Part shown: positions 27,408-36,826 of the stretch, piece by piece | Position numbering within the stretch: the first letter of the stretch is position 1 | Layout of the letters: each line of letters starts with the position of its first letter | NCBI GenBank assembly: GCA_009691725.1 | Contig: SIAP01000008.1 | Span: 1-64,000, forward strand | Direction of reading: 5' to 3' | Origin: Phycisphaerales bacterium | Lineage (GTDB): Bacteria; Planctomycetota; Phycisphaerae; Phycisphaerales; SM1A02 | Length of the DNA: 64,000 nt | Translations under genes and position numbers: made by a program | The notes under the pieces: generated by a model | What the model was told of the DNA's origin: nothing | Database searches by the model: none | What the model saw: the letters and a program-made list of their open reading frames with translations, nothing else

Positions 27408-28554
27408 AGTCAATCGCAATGGGGTAATGGTCGCTCGCATAGCCTGCGGGCGGCTGATCGGTCTTGTAATTGTATTCCTCGCTGGGGTGCAGTGTTGAAA
27501 GTATGAAGAACGAATCCGCGACCACTTCATTCACGAATCCGCTTGACATCATGATGTAATCGATTGGACGACCTGACTCATGTGTCGTGTACTTGTCTCG
27601 AAGCGCATCGCGCTCTGCGTCAGGAAGTTTGCTGTCTTTCTGCTTGATGCGATCGGCCGAGGGCCGAAAGTCGTACCCCGTCGCAAACCCCTCGTCTCTG
27701 TACAGATTCATGACATCGGAGAGCGGGGTGGAGTTGAAATCACCCATGATCAAGAGATTCCGGTTCGCATCCTTCGCGAGATCCGCCTGCACCAACTCGA
27801 TGATCTTGACGGCCTCTGCCTGCCGATGCCCCTCGAATGCCTTTCCGCCGGCCTTGTGGTGAATTGCGTACACGGTCAATTCGTACCCGCCGGGCAACAC
27901 AACGTCGACGGCGAGCGGACTGCGCTGAAACTTGGAGGGATCATTCGGCACGGACGTGGCACTCTGACCTTCGACCGCAGCTGGTTCCTTGGCATCGCTT
28001 GCGTCTTTCTCCGCAGCAACTTCAAGTTTCGCATCGAGAAACACGCGTGGATTCTTGAGCGGAAATCTCGAAAGGACTGACTGCTCAACGCCTCGGTAGT
28101 AGCCAGCATCCAAGCTCTCCAAATGCGTGTAGCCCATGTCCTTGAGGTACGTATCACGGAACCAGGTGAGCGCTGCCTTTGACTCGATCTCCTCCAAGAA
28201 GAGAACGTCAGCATCCAATCGCTTGATGACCTTCGCAAGTGACTGCGCGCGATCTTCGGTCACCTGCAGCGTCTCTTCCTCCCATTTGTTGTCGAGCGTT
28301 GGGTCGTCGACATGATCGAAGAGATTGAGCAAGTTATACGCAGCGATGCGAACCGCACCAGCGGACTTCTTCGGCGGTTGTTCGACTCCATACCAAGACC
28401 CAGGACCGCGCTTGACCTTTGGCGCTTTTGGAGCCTGTGCCTTTGCCTTTGCTGCATCACCCTGCGTTGCATCTTTGGACTGTTGAGTCGCTCCAACAGA
28501 GAGTGCGGTCAGGAGAACAAGTGATCCGATGGCGAGGCGCGTCAGTGTGGGCAT
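27337..28554 (-). CDS. Secreted endonuclease/exonuclease/phosphatase-fold protein
   Basis: 405 residues with a signal peptide ([22 protein letters not shown]) then a Lys/Ala/Pro linker. The EEP fold is shown by [17 protein letters not shown], metal-ligand Glu in [40 protein letters not shown], and the terminal [12 protein letters not shown]. Such enzymes cleave phosphodiesters, from DNA to sphingomyelin and phosphoinositides; the substrate is not predictable here. The C-terminal 20 residues are Lys/Ala/Ser-rich and encoded in the part overlapping trpB. Divergent from the ABC exporter gene, with the two ORFs close head-to-head. Confidence 0.83.
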   Translation of the reverse strand: MPTLTRLAIGSLVLLTALSVGATQQSKDATQGDAAKAKAQAPKAPKVKRGPGSWYGVEQPPKKSAGAVRIAAYNLLNLFDHVDDPTLDNKWEEETLQVTEDRAQSLAKVIKRLDADVLFLEEIESKAALTWFRDTYLKDMGYTHLESLDAGYYRGVEQSVLSRFPLKNPRVFLDAKLEVAAEKDASDAKEPAAVEGQSATSVPNDPSKFQRSPLAVDVVLPGGYELTVYAIHHKAGGKAFEGHRQAEAVKIIELVQADLAKDANRNLLIMGDFNSTPLSDVMNLYRDEGFATGYDFRPSADRIKQKDSKLPDAERDALRDKYTTHESGRPIDYIMMSSGFVNEVVADSFFILSTLHPSEEYNYKTDQPPAGYASDHYPIAIDFMPHDTTQQKGKSKSAKAAASPR

Positions 28555-28585
28555 GGGTTGGATACTAACTTCCTACCATCCGACA

Positions 28586-30559
28586 ATGCCCCTCTGGTCG
28601 AGTCGACAACGCTTCAGGGAATATCAATCGGCATCCGAGATTCGACGGCGCCAGAGTCGGGCCGAGAAGACGCTCGTCACTCGCCATGGCACGGAGGTGA
28701 GTGCTCGACGATCGCGCTCGATTCTCCCGCTCCTTCGCGCCTTTGCGCGATTCCTCCGCAGCGATTGGCGATCGGTCACAGCCTCGCTCGGATGCGCATC
28801 CGTGGCAGCATCGCTGGAACTGCTCCCGCCTGCAGCGACAAAGATCGCCATCGACAATGTCTTTTCGGGGTTGCCGCTCTCCGAAAGAGTGACGCGGTGG
28901 TTTCCACACTCGTGGACGCTCACTGACACACCTGGCGGGCTGCTCGGCGCGCTTGCAATCTCCATCATCGCAATCTCCTTTGTCGCAGTCGTGTTTGGAC
29001 TCATCGGGCGGTGGCTCGCAACCCGCACCGTCAAGCGGGTTCAGAATCGAGTTCGGCGACTCGTCTTTTCACAAGCCATGCGCCTTCCGCTCTCTCGGAT
29101 TCAGCAGATGCGCACGGGCGGGTTCGTCGCCACACTTCGTGAGGATGGTGCCGGTGTTGGCGATCTTGTCTTCAGCATGCTCTACAACCCCTGGCGCGCA
29201 GTGATACAACTGCTCGGCAGCCTGGCCGTTCTGGCGATCACAGACTGGAGGCTGCTGCTCGGTGCACTGGTGTTGCTTCCCGTCATCGTGCTGACACATC
29301 GCACATGGATCGGTCGCATTCGACCCATGTACCGCGACATTAAAGTCACACGCGATGGAATCGATGCTCATGCCACCGAAGTCTTCAGCGGCATGCGAGT
29401 GGTCCGCGGATTCGCGCGATCGCGCACAGAGAGTCTGAGGTACACGGAAGGCACGCACTTGATGGCTCGCCAAGAGTTGTTGGTGTGGTGGTGGTCGCGC
29501 GGCATCGATCTGGCATGGGCGCTTTTCATTCCCGTGGCTTCCGCTGCGCTGCTCTGGTATGGCGGCACGCAAGTTTTGCGTGGCACATTGACCGCCGGCG
29601 ACCTCGTCCTCTTCCTGACATACGTGATGATGCTGCTCATCCCCATCCAAATGCTCGCATCGAGCGCGACCGCCTTCCAAGCAAATCTTGCGGGGCTCGA
29701 TCGCATTCTCGACCTCTTGGGGGAACAACCAGAGATGCCAGATTCACCGACTGCGGTGCGGTTGACCAAGCGAGAGATCACTGGAGATGTCTGCTTCAAT
29801 GATGTGGCGTATCGCTACCCCGGCGCGACCGAGGATGTCCTTCGCAACATTTCCTTTGCAGCGAAGGCAGGGCAGACGATCGCACTCGTTGGTCCATCCG
29901 GGAGCGGCAAGACCACGCTCTGCAATCTGGTTGCACGATTCTTTGACGCCACCAACGGTGCGATCACAGTCGATGGCAGAAACGTTCGCGACATCGCCCT
30001 CAATTCGTGGCGCAGCGCGCTTGGGATTGTGGAACAAGATGTCTTCCTCTTCGATGGCTCGGTGGCCGACAACATTCGGTACGGAGATCGCGTCGCATCC
30101 GATGCGCTCGTCCGAAGAGCCGCGACATTGGCGCACGCCATCGAGTTCATCGATGCGCTCCCGCAGGGACTCAACACACGCATCGGCGAACGCGGCGTGC
30201 GGCTCTCTGGAGGCCAACGACAACGCCTTGCCATCGCACGTGCCATCCTCGCAGATCCACGGATCCTCATCCTCGATGAAGCCACGAGCAGTCTGGACTC
30301 CCAGAGCGAGCGACTGATCCAGTTCGCACTGATGAGTCTCGTGCAGGACCGCACCACATTTGTGATCGCTCATCGGCTCAGCACGATTCAACATGCAGAC
30401 TTGATTCTGGTGCTTGAACGCGGCGAGATCACCGCCGCAGGAACACACGCGCAGTTGATGGTGGCAAGCGAGAAATACCAGAACATGGTCTTGATGCAGA
30501 CCGCGATTCCAGCGCCTCCCAAGGTCATCGGCTCTCAGCCCCTATCCTCGCCCTCGTGA
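28586..30559 (+). CDS. ABC exporter, fused permease and ATPase (MsbA-like)
   Basis: 657 residues from ATG 28586. An N-terminal cytoplasmic stretch is followed by about six transmembrane helices (roughly residues 45-320; for example WRLLLGALVLLPVIVL and FIPVASAALLWYGG). The nucleotide-binding domain has Walker A GPSGSGKTTL, signature LSGGQRQRLAIARAIL, Walker B ILILDEATSSLD and H-loop IAHRLST. The architecture is that of lipid A flippase MsbA and related multidrug exporters. Lipid flipping would suit the LptC-like gene downstream, but this is inference. The tryptophan dioxygenase gene follows with at most 4 bp overlap. Confidence 0.88.
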   Translation: MPLWSSRQRFREYQSASEIRRRQSRAEKTLVTRHGTEVSARRSRSILPLLRAFARFLRSDWRSVTASLGCASVAASLELLPPAATKIAIDNVFSGLPLSERVTRWFPHSWTLTDTPGGLLGALAISIIAISFVAVVFGLIGRWLATRTVKRVQNRVRRLVFSQAMRLPLSRIQQMRTGGFVATLREDGAGVGDLVFSMLYNPWRAVIQLLGSLAVLAITDWRLLLGALVLLPVIVLTHRTWIGRIRPMYRDIKVTRDGIDAHATEVFSGMRVVRGFARSRTESLRYTEGTHLMARQELLVWWWSRGIDLAWALFIPVASAALLWYGGTQVLRGTLTAGDLVLFLTYVMMLLIPIQMLASSATAFQANLAGLDRILDLLGEQPEMPDSPTAVRLTKREITGDVCFNDVAYRYPGATEDVLRNISFAAKAGQTIALVGPSGSGKTTLCNLVARFFDATNGAITVDGRNVRDIALNSWRSALGIVEQDVFLFDGSVADNIRYGDRVASDALVRRAATLAHAIEFIDALPQGLNTRIGERGVRLSGGQRQRLAIARAILADPRILILDEATSSLDSQSERLIQFALMSLVQDRTTFVIAHRLSTIQHADLILVLERGEITAAGTHAQLMVASEKYQNMVLMQTAIPAPPKVIGSQPLSSPS

Positions 30560-30561
30560 CC

Positions 30562-31338
30562 ATGACCTACGGCCAATATCTGCGCGTCCCTGAGTTGCTC
30601 TCGCTCCAGCATCCGCTCTCTGGCGGTCGCGACCACGATGAGACGCTCTTCATCATCATTCATCAGGTCTACGAACTTTGGTTCAAGCAGCAGATTCACG
30701 AGGCTCTCTATCTCCAGCGCGCGCTTGAAGCAGGCGATGATCCGCTTTCCCTCGCCACACTCAAGCGCATGCTCACCATCCTCAAGACAATGGTTGGTCA
30801 AATCGATGTCCTCGAAACGATGAGCCCCGTTTCATTTCTCTCCTTCCGCTCTCTCCTCTCCAACGCCAGTGGTTTTCAGTCGTCGCAGTTTCGAGACTTC
30901 GAGTTCATTCTTGGCAACCGCAAGGCCGCGGCAATTGAGCGATATCCAGAGGGCAGTTCAGAGCGGATAACGCTCACGAATCGTCTTGGTGAATTCACAC
31001 TCTGGCAGTCATTCCTGCGCCGACTCAAACTCGGCGGGCACGTGATTCCAGATGCGCTGCTCGCGGCTCCGCTTCAGGCGCTGCCGGAGAGCGATCCCGT
31101 GCTGCAGGAAACACTGCTCGCCATCTATCACAACCACCCTGGTGATCGCGCCCTCTGCGAATTGCTCGTCGACCTCGATGAAGGAATCCAAGAGTGGCGC
31201 TATCGACATGTCAAGATGGTCGAGCGCACGATCGGCGCACGAATGGGAACAGGGGGATCGCCCGGCGTCGCGTACTTGCGGGCAACTCTATTCACGCCAC
31301 TCTTCACAGACCTGTGGACGATTCGCGATCGGATTTAG
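30562..31338 (+). CDS. kynA: Tryptophan 2,3-dioxygenase
   Basis: Haem enzyme opening the indole ring of tryptophan to N-formylkynurenine. 258 residues from ATG 30562 (a GTG at 30556 would overlap the exporter stop). Family marks are MTYGQYLRVPELLSLQ, the substrate-pocket helix FIIIHQVYELWFKQ, FRSLLSNASGFQSSQFRDFE, and haem-ligand region EWRYRHVKMVERTIGAR followed by MGTGGSPGVAYL. Close coupling to an exporter gene is unusual. Other kynurenine-pathway genes are not in the window, so whether it serves degradation or NAD synthesis is unknown. Confidence 0.94.
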   Translation: MTYGQYLRVPELLSLQHPLSGGRDHDETLFIIIHQVYELWFKQQIHEALYLQRALEAGDDPLSLATLKRMLTILKTMVGQIDVLETMSPVSFLSFRSLLSNASGFQSSQFRDFEFILGNRKAAAIERYPEGSSERITLTNRLGEFTLWQSFLRRLKLGGHVIPDALLAAPLQALPESDPVLQETLLAIYHNHPGDRALCELLVDLDEGIQEWRYRHVKMVERTIGARMGTGGSPGVAYLRATLFTPLFTDLWTIRDRI

Positions 31339-31364
31339 GACCGCACTCGACCGCGCCATTCCGC

Positions 31365-31392
31365 TGGCGCACGCTCATTGGCGCACGCTCAT
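31365..31392. repeat. 14-bp direct repeat, two copies
   Basis: TGGCGCACGCTCAT occurs twice in tandem at 31365 and 31379, followed by a further TGG. It lies in the 50-base gap between the convergent kynA and LptC-like genes, and the second copy contains the stop codon of the latter. Confidence 0.85.
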
Positions 31393-34172
31393 TGGCCAAC
31401 CGCGCCAGAACCAGATCGAATCTGAATTCGACCAGTCGTCATGTCCCATGTCATGGCTGCAGCCCGCAGTGGTGTCCCCTGCCCCTTGGGCAAGACATTG
31501 ACCAGCCGACCCGGTCGCGCTCGCAACTGCGCGATCTGCGTGACAGTGTTGTAATCAAACTCTTCGCATTCGATGTCGTACTGGGGAGTTCGGATAAAGC
31601 AGCGACCAATCCCGCGCACTCGTTGCAGTTCAGCCGAACCACCGATATTGAAGGCCGTCTGCTGTGAATCACTCGATGGAGCAGTGGGCGAGCGCTCGAG
31701 TGTCGCCTCGAGCCGATCGCAGGTGAGCGTCAGTGTCTCTTCCGTGGCGGGTCCTGCGCGCACGAGTTCGACAGACTGATCCATGGTCATGAGATATTGC
31801 TGATCGACGAGTCGCTTCAGATGCATCCCCCCGCCAAAGCGGAATCGGCTCACACCTTCGATGCCACCACCCGCCACATGAGCGTCCCGCTCGCGCGTCT
31901 GCGCAGCCTTTTCACTGCTCGCAGTGCCGGGAGGCAGATAGACCAGCACACTGCCAGCTCCGGGAACAGATGCTTCACCGGTGACCGCGTCGTAGTCGAT
32001 CAACTGCCCGCGCACTTGAAAGAGGCGAGGTTCGCCAGTGCGTTCTGCACTCGTCCACAACTGGTTTTCGATTCGCGCGTCGCCGGTTGCGATGAGCCTG
32101 CGCGGACGCACCTCGCCCCCTGTCGCAGTCGCCGTTGTCGAACGGGCAGCAGACGCAAGCGATCCATCACCCGACTGACGACGATCCATTTCGAGATGCA
32201 CATGCTGCGCATCGAGTGCGTCAAACTCTTCGCCGCGCGGCTGCGCACGAATCTTGACGTCTTGGGAGAGATCCAACACTGCACCCGCCGCTGCACGATC
32301 GGTGTAGGTCATCGCTCCAGTCCACTTCGCGTCCATCTCTGGAGTTGAACTCGGCGGCACAGGAAGTGCGATTTTTCCGCGCAACTCTGGCGAGACGATC
32401 GGTTGGGACCAACTGCGCGCATGTCCACCCTGTGGAGAGTGAGCGGTGCGTTTCCGATCATCGACCGTCAACTCCGACATCCCGTCGATCGCAACCCCAG
32501 CTCGAAACAGAGTGAGACCGGGACCGCGCAGGTCCGCACGACCCTGCGGCGGAAACGCGGTCATTCCATCGGCAAAAATTCGCGCGCCATCCTTCAATTG
32601 AATCTGCACCCCCTGCTCCGCATCCACACGGGTTGCCTGCGCAGATCCCAACACCGGATCGCCTGCGAGATCATCCGCGGTGCCAGCAGCGGTTGGAGGT
32701 GTTGTCGCAGTGCTCTCGAACTGGGCATGCAGCGCATCGCACCAGAGTGTCTGCGCAACATCAGTCGCCTCGACTTCCCCCGTTGCAACGAGCAACTTTG
32801 GCGCCGTATGACCCTGCTCATCACGAACCAGATCCATGTCGACATCGTTGGCTCGAAGTGCCAATCCAACATGATTCGCCATCTCGACTTCCTCTCCGTC
32901 GATGTGAACTCGCATGTCTTGGCTTCTCTGCGGGAGAATGTCGGACTCGCTCGCAGGCTCGAACTTCAGAGGTCCAGTAAACCGAATCACAAGAAGGTCG
33001 CCCTCTGGTTCCGCCGTGGATTGCGCCGCGATGGTCGCCAGTGCGATGTGAGATGAGAGACTCAGCGCAGGCACGCGTCGCGGCGATTCCGCAGCCCCGA
33101 CCGTCGCAAAGGCAGGCGGAATTGCTGGCACCTCCATCACCATTTCCCGTGCGACGAGATCGTTCTTGAGCGTGAAGATCGCGACGAGGAGATCACCCTT
33201 GGTCCATGCCTTCTCCAAACCCGAGTAGCGCAACACCTCGACATCATCGTGCAGTTCGAGGCGGTAAAACCGCTCGGACTGCGGCTGTGGCGACACGGAC
33301 TTCGAACTCTGCTGCGGTGCAGCGAGCGAAATCCCAGCCATCGGAATCAGTCCAGACTCGGACGAACTTTCTCGCCACGAGATGGAGGACATGGGCGTCA
33401 CTTGCACCGGTGTCGTCGGCATCGGTGACGGGAGCGCACTCACTGGCACTCGACGCTGGCGTCCCCGATCAATGACGATTGGTCCCAGCGGATGTGCGAC
33501 GGTCAATCGCTCAATCGACTGTCCCCCTCCTTCTGGTCCATCTCTGCCGAGGAGCAGATCAAGCCCTTCGCCATCGAATGTCAGCAGGTCTGTGGTCAAA
33601 CGGAATGCGCCGTCGCAGAGAATCTGCCCAAGCACTTGATCGAATTCGAGTTTCTGCGACTCCAAGATCACCGATGGACTGTCCTTCGCCAGATCAACGG
33701 ACGCTCCGGGTTGGGGGCGATAGACCCGAATCACAACATCGCCGCTGAACTCTCCCGATTCGAGCGCTCGATTTGGGACATGGACACGCCCTGAGTTGGC
33801 TCGAAGCGTCGCCACTCGTCCATCTTCAAAGTAGAAAACAGTTCGTGGATCCGCCATCGCCATGAACGCACCGGGTTGTGGATCGATTCGGGCGGCCGTG
33901 TATTGCTGTGCGACCTTGCCATCCTTCCCTGCGACTTGCACCCACGCGCCCCCATCCAGTTGCACGTTCGTCCCGAGCCCTTTGCGCGCCTCGACCGCTG
34001 CGCGCTCTTGTGCCGAGAGCGGGCTCGGCGCAACAAGGTCTTCGATTGGAGCCGTGCGCTCCCTGTCCGATGCAGGAAGGTCGAGGTCAAACCACCACGC
34101 TGCAACACCCACGCCAATGGCAATCACCACAGAGAGACCAACAACGACGAGACGTGATGCGTTGAGTTTCAT
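31389..34172 (-). CDS. Giant LptC/OstA-like periplasmic protein
   Basis: 927 residues from ATG 34172 (MKLNASRLVVVGLSVVIA); the ORF track N-terminal extension is antisense to the CPBP gene region and discarded. A single N-terminal transmembrane helix is followed by a long beta-rich periplasmic part. LptC/LptA-type strands are visible: MADPRTVFYFEDGRVATLRANSGRV, SGEFSGDVVIRVYRP, ATGEVEATDVAQTLWCDALHAQF, and ATGDARIENQLW. LptC in E. coli is 191 residues and LptA 185, so this is several times longer and seems to string multiple OstA-like units together. Role in LPS export is inferred. Convergent with kynA. Confidence 0.68.
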   Translation of the reverse strand: MKLNASRLVVVGLSVVIAIGVGVAAWWFDLDLPASDRERTAPIEDLVAPSPLSAQERAAVEARKGLGTNVQLDGGAWVQVAGKDGKVAQQYTAARIDPQPGAFMAMADPRTVFYFEDGRVATLRANSGRVHVPNRALESGEFSGDVVIRVYRPQPGASVDLAKDSPSVILESQKLEFDQVLGQILCDGAFRLTTDLLTFDGEGLDLLLGRDGPEGGGQSIERLTVAHPLGPIVIDRGRQRRVPVSALPSPMPTTPVQVTPMSSISWRESSSESGLIPMAGISLAAPQQSSKSVSPQPQSERFYRLELHDDVEVLRYSGLEKAWTKGDLLVAIFTLKNDLVAREMVMEVPAIPPAFATVGAAESPRRVPALSLSSHIALATIAAQSTAEPEGDLLVIRFTGPLKFEPASESDILPQRSQDMRVHIDGEEVEMANHVGLALRANDVDMDLVRDEQGHTAPKLLVATGEVEATDVAQTLWCDALHAQFESTATTPPTAAGTADDLAGDPVLGSAQATRVDAEQGVQIQLKDGARIFADGMTAFPPQGRADLRGPGLTLFRAGVAIDGMSELTVDDRKRTAHSPQGGHARSWSQPIVSPELRGKIALPVPPSSTPEMDAKWTGAMTYTDRAAAGAVLDLSQDVKIRAQPRGEEFDALDAQHVHLEMDRRQSGDGSLASAARSTTATATGGEVRPRRLIATGDARIENQLWTSAERTGEPRLFQVRGQLIDYDAVTGEASVPGAGSVLVYLPPGTASSEKAAQTRERDAHVAGGGIEGVSRFRFGGGMHLKRLVDQQYLMTMDQSVELVRAGPATEETLTLTCDRLEATLERSPTAPSSDSQQTAFNIGGSAELQRVRGIGRCFIRTPQYDIECEEFDYNTVTQIAQLRARPGRLVNVLPKGQGTPLRAAAMTWDMTTGRIQIRSGSGAVGQ

Positions 34173-34203
34173 CGCTCTTGGGCAGTCTATCTCGTGACCG
34201 CAC

Positions 34204-35010
34204 TCATTCGGGTGCGAGCAGGACGACGGCAGCGATGTCATAGAACGCGTGCGTTCCCACCACAATTCCAAAGCCGCGGACCACGAACAGCACGCCAAAG
34301 AAAAGCCCCGCAACGACAAAGAAGGTCGCACGTCGCAGGTCCAGTGTGCCGCTGCTCGTGTGCAGCGGGTGATAGAGCGCGAAGAGCACTGCGGAGACCA
34401 CCACGGCAATCGCGATCCCCCATCGCTGTGACATCTGAAAGAGATCGGCACAGACGCTGTGCAGCAACGAGAGCACCACCATCCGAAAGATGAGTTCTTC
34501 GTAGAGCCCTGCTCCAATACTCATTGCCACCCGACCAAATGTTCCCAGTTCAGTGATGGACTCTGGAGCCGCAGGGACAAACGCACGTGAAACCAACTGC
34601 GCAATCACGAGGAGCGGAAGTGCAAACAGCACACTCTCGGCGATCATGCCAGCAACCGTTGGCAGATGGATGGTCCAGGGCTTTCGGAGGAGGATCTGCC
34701 AGACAATCATCACGACGAGCAGCGCAATCGCAGGAAGTGCTAACGCTGGCAGATTCAATCGCGCAGCGTCCACGCCGAAATTGGCGAAGAACCGCAGCAG
34801 ACCATCATGCGCACCATTGGTGAGAGTGCCGTCCGTTCCTCGCAACGCCACCACCAATCCGATTTCGTACAAGATCACCAGTGGCGCAAGGAGCGCCAAG
34901 ATTTCCAAGGGCTGCTGGGAACGATCAAAGTAACTGGTCGCGACCTTGCGACTGTCAGTTGCACTTGGGCGACGAGATTTCGAGGACCCATCGGTCCGTC
35001 GAGTTGCCAT
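34204..35010 (-). CDS. CPBP-family intramembrane glutamic endopeptidase
   Basis: 268-residue polytopic membrane protein of the CAAX-protease/bacteriocin-processing class. The catalytic glutamate pair is EELIFR (171-176, in GAGLYEELIFRMVVLSLLH), followed by a His-bearing segment FALYHPLHT and a terminal GTHAFYDIAAVVLL. The N-terminus is a 30-residue basic, Ser/Thr-rich cytoplasmic tail. Bacterial members process small peptides or anchor-less substrates; target unknown. It is close to rpsT (4 bases after its stop), so probably read from the rpsT promoter. Confidence 0.84.
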   Translation of the reverse strand: MATRRTDGSSKSRRPSATDSRKVATSYFDRSQQPLEILALLAPLVILYEIGLVVALRGTDGTLTNGAHDGLLRFFANFGVDAARLNLPALALPAIALLVVMIVWQILLRKPWTIHLPTVAGMIAESVLFALPLLVIAQLVSRAFVPAAPESITELGTFGRVAMSIGAGLYEELIFRMVVLSLLHSVCADLFQMSQRWGIAIAVVVSAVLFALYHPLHTSSGTLDLRRATFFVVAGLFFGVLFVVRGFGIVVGTHAFYDIAAVVLLAPE

Positions 35011-35014
35011 CCGC

Positions 35015-35293
35015 TCACGCAGTCTTTGCAGCGGTCAGTGTGTTCAGACGACGTGCGAGTCGGCTCTTGCGGCGAGCGGCCGTATTGCGGTGCATCGTCG
35101 GCGTTAGAGCGAATCGATCGAGCATTCCCGACAACAGGTTCAATGACTTTTGCGCAGCAGTCTTGTCGCCATCGTGGATCGCCTTGAGGAACACTTTGGT
35201 TTCGTCCTTCACCTTGGTTCGACGCCAGCGATTGCGGGCGCTGCGGTCTACATTTTGACGTACTCGTTTTTTCGCCGATTCAGTATTTGGCAC
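35015..35293 (-). CDS. rpsT: 30S ribosomal protein S20
   Basis: Primary 16S rRNA-binding protein of the small subunit. 92 residues starting with GTG, preceded by AGAGGA at good distance. The sequence is the expected Lys/Arg-rich three-helix bundle, MPNTESAKKRVRQNVDRSAR and RNTAARRKSRLARRLNTL. Start codons other than ATG are common in rpsT and are linked to translational autocontrol in E. coli. The CPBP gene follows directly. Confidence 0.95.
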   Translation of the reverse strand: MPNTESAKKRVRQNVDRSARNRWRRTKVKDETKVFLKAIHDGDKTAAQKSLNLLSGMLDRFALTPTMHRNTAARRKSRLARRLNTLTAAKTA

Positions 35294-35355
35294 TTCGTGT
35301 TCCTCTCAAAAACGACGCCGACCGCAAGCGCGATCAGAGAAATCGTCGGATCGAC

Positions 35356-35384
35356 ATTGTGACAGAAAACCTGCGATTATGCAA
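35356..35384 (-). promoter_or_regulatory. Candidate sigma70 promoter for rpsT
   Basis: On the minus strand TTGCAT and CACAAT are exactly 17 bases apart, placing the start of transcription about 55 bases before the rpsT GTG. The -10 box matches four of six positions and the -35 box three of six. Confidence 0.4.
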
Positions 35385-35403
35385 GCGCAATTGAACATTG
35401 GAC

Positions 35404-35431
35404 TTGACGGCGGTTGGGTGTTGCGTAGACA
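35404..35431 (+). promoter_or_regulatory. Candidate promoter for the coiled-coil gene
   Basis: TTGACG (35404-35409) is followed after 16 bases by TAGACA (35426-35431), about 12 bases before the ATG at 35443. The -35 match is strong and the -10 weak. If used, the mRNA leader would be only a few bases. Confidence 0.3.
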
Positions 35432-35442
35432 CTACTGGACTC

Positions 35443-36816
35443 ATGGCTATTCGATCTGGATCGTCTGGACCTCTGGTCGCACTCGCTGTCTTCGTCATCC
35501 TCACGGTGCTATCGCTCTCCACGGCGGTGGCCTTCTACATCGAGAAGGGTAAGCAAACAGAGGCTGCACAAAAGAGCGCGGCGGCGTTGACAGCCGTTGT
35601 GGAAAGTTCATTCCTGAACGATGGGGCGGGCGCTGAGCTGAAAGAGAAGGCTGCGGGCGAGAAGATGACGCTCGTCGCCATGCTGCTTGCGAAACAGGAA
35701 GAGATTCTTGTGGTCGCCTGTGGCGAAACCGTGGGCGACGCGTCCACCGTTCGCGATGCACTGGACCTCGGCGAGAACGAGAATGCGAAGCAAGCGCTTG
35801 ACGAAGCTCGGGGGAAGGCGGCGGCGGCGGCGGCGAAAGCCGTCGAACAAGAAAACATTGCGAAGCAGTCCGCAGAGCAACTCGCTTCTGCGCTCGAAGA
35901 GGCGCAGACGAAAGAGGACGCGACTCTCAAAGAGATCGCGGAGCTGGAGGACTCCATCGGTGCCTACCGTGATTCGAGCCAGCGTGCGCAATCGGAGTAC
36001 ACGCAACTTCGCGAAGAAGTCGTTCAGGCGCGCGAGGCTGCAGCTGCCGATTTCGCCAACCAACTCGCAGAAGAGCAGGAAAAACAGGCAAGTTTGGTGG
36101 CATCCAATCAAGGGCTCACAGCACGAATCGCCGTCCTCCAAAAACAACTCGAAGGATTCCGAATCAGTCCTGGCGACCCATCGCTGTTGGTGGATGGCAA
36201 GGTCGTCGATCTCTCCACGGTCAAAGATCAGGTGTACATCTCACTCGGAAGCAAGGATCGGGTTCGCCCCGGTATGACTTTCGAGGTCTATTCGGATGCA
36301 TCGGAAATTCTCTTTGACCCCAAGACGGAGACGCAGACTCCGGGAATTGCAAGTGTTGAAATCATCAAGGTTGGAGACTCGACGAGTACCGCACGAGTCA
36401 CCCGCAAGAAAACAGGCAAGACCGTCAAGCCAGGCAATGTCCTCGCAAATGCTGTGTACAGCCCCACCTACCAGTACAAGTTCATGGTCTTCGGCAAGTT
36501 TGACGTGGACAGTGATGGGAAAGTCACCGATGGCGAAGCTGACTACATCCGAGCGAAAATCAAAGAGTGGGGTGGCTTGATTGTTGATGGCGACGAACTC
36601 CGCCCCGATGTCGACTTTGTGGTTGTCGGTGCAGTCCCGCCGCGTCCGCAAGCGGGCTCGGCAATGGGTGAGGACGATGCTGCGTACGCGGCGTCGCTCG
36701 CCGCCATTCGCGCGTACGACTCCTATCAGACGTTTATTCGCGCATCGAACGCTGCGCAGGTTCCAGTGCTGAATTGGAACCGCTTCCAGATTCTGACTGG
36801 CTCTCCAGAGCGTTGA
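35443..36816 (+). CDS. Membrane-anchored coiled-coil protein with EF-hand-like loop
   Basis: 457 residues from ATG 35443. A single transmembrane helix (about 10-32, LVALAVFVILTVLSLSTAVAF) precedes a long Ala/Glu/Gln/Lys-rich coiled coil (about 100-245, including a run of Ala from a GGC repeat). The C-terminal third is globular. At about 354-365 it has DVDSDGKVTDGE, an exact DxDxDGxVxxxE calcium-loop pattern, followed by a helix. The same region (YKFMVFGKFD ... IRAKIKEWGGLIVD ... DFVVVG) also has the outline of a BRCT-like domain. No known family name can be given. It is probably co-transcribed with the acyltransferase gene, ten bases downstream. Confidence 0.72.
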   Translation: MAIRSGSSGPLVALAVFVILTVLSLSTAVAFYIEKGKQTEAAQKSAAALTAVVESSFLNDGAGAELKEKAAGEKMTLVAMLLAKQEEILVVACGETVGDASTVRDALDLGENENAKQALDEARGKAAAAAAKAVEQENIAKQSAEQLASALEEAQTKEDATLKEIAELEDSIGAYRDSSQRAQSEYTQLREEVVQAREAAAADFANQLAEEQEKQASLVASNQGLTARIAVLQKQLEGFRISPGDPSLLVDGKVVDLSTVKDQVYISLGSKDRVRPGMTFEVYSDASEILFDPKTETQTPGIASVEIIKVGDSTSTARVTRKKTGKTVKPGNVLANAVYSPTYQYKFMVFGKFDVDSDGKVTDGEADYIRAKIKEWGGLIVDGDELRPDVDFVVVGAVPPRPQAGSAMGEDDAAYAASLAAIRAYDSYQTFIRASNAAQVPVLNWNRFQILTGSPER

Positions 36817-36826
36817 TCGGATTCCA

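Noticed and set aside
34173-34517. N-terminal extension of the LptC-like ORF
   Set aside because: Lies in the shadow of the CPBP gene; the MKLNASRL start directly precedes the membrane anchor.
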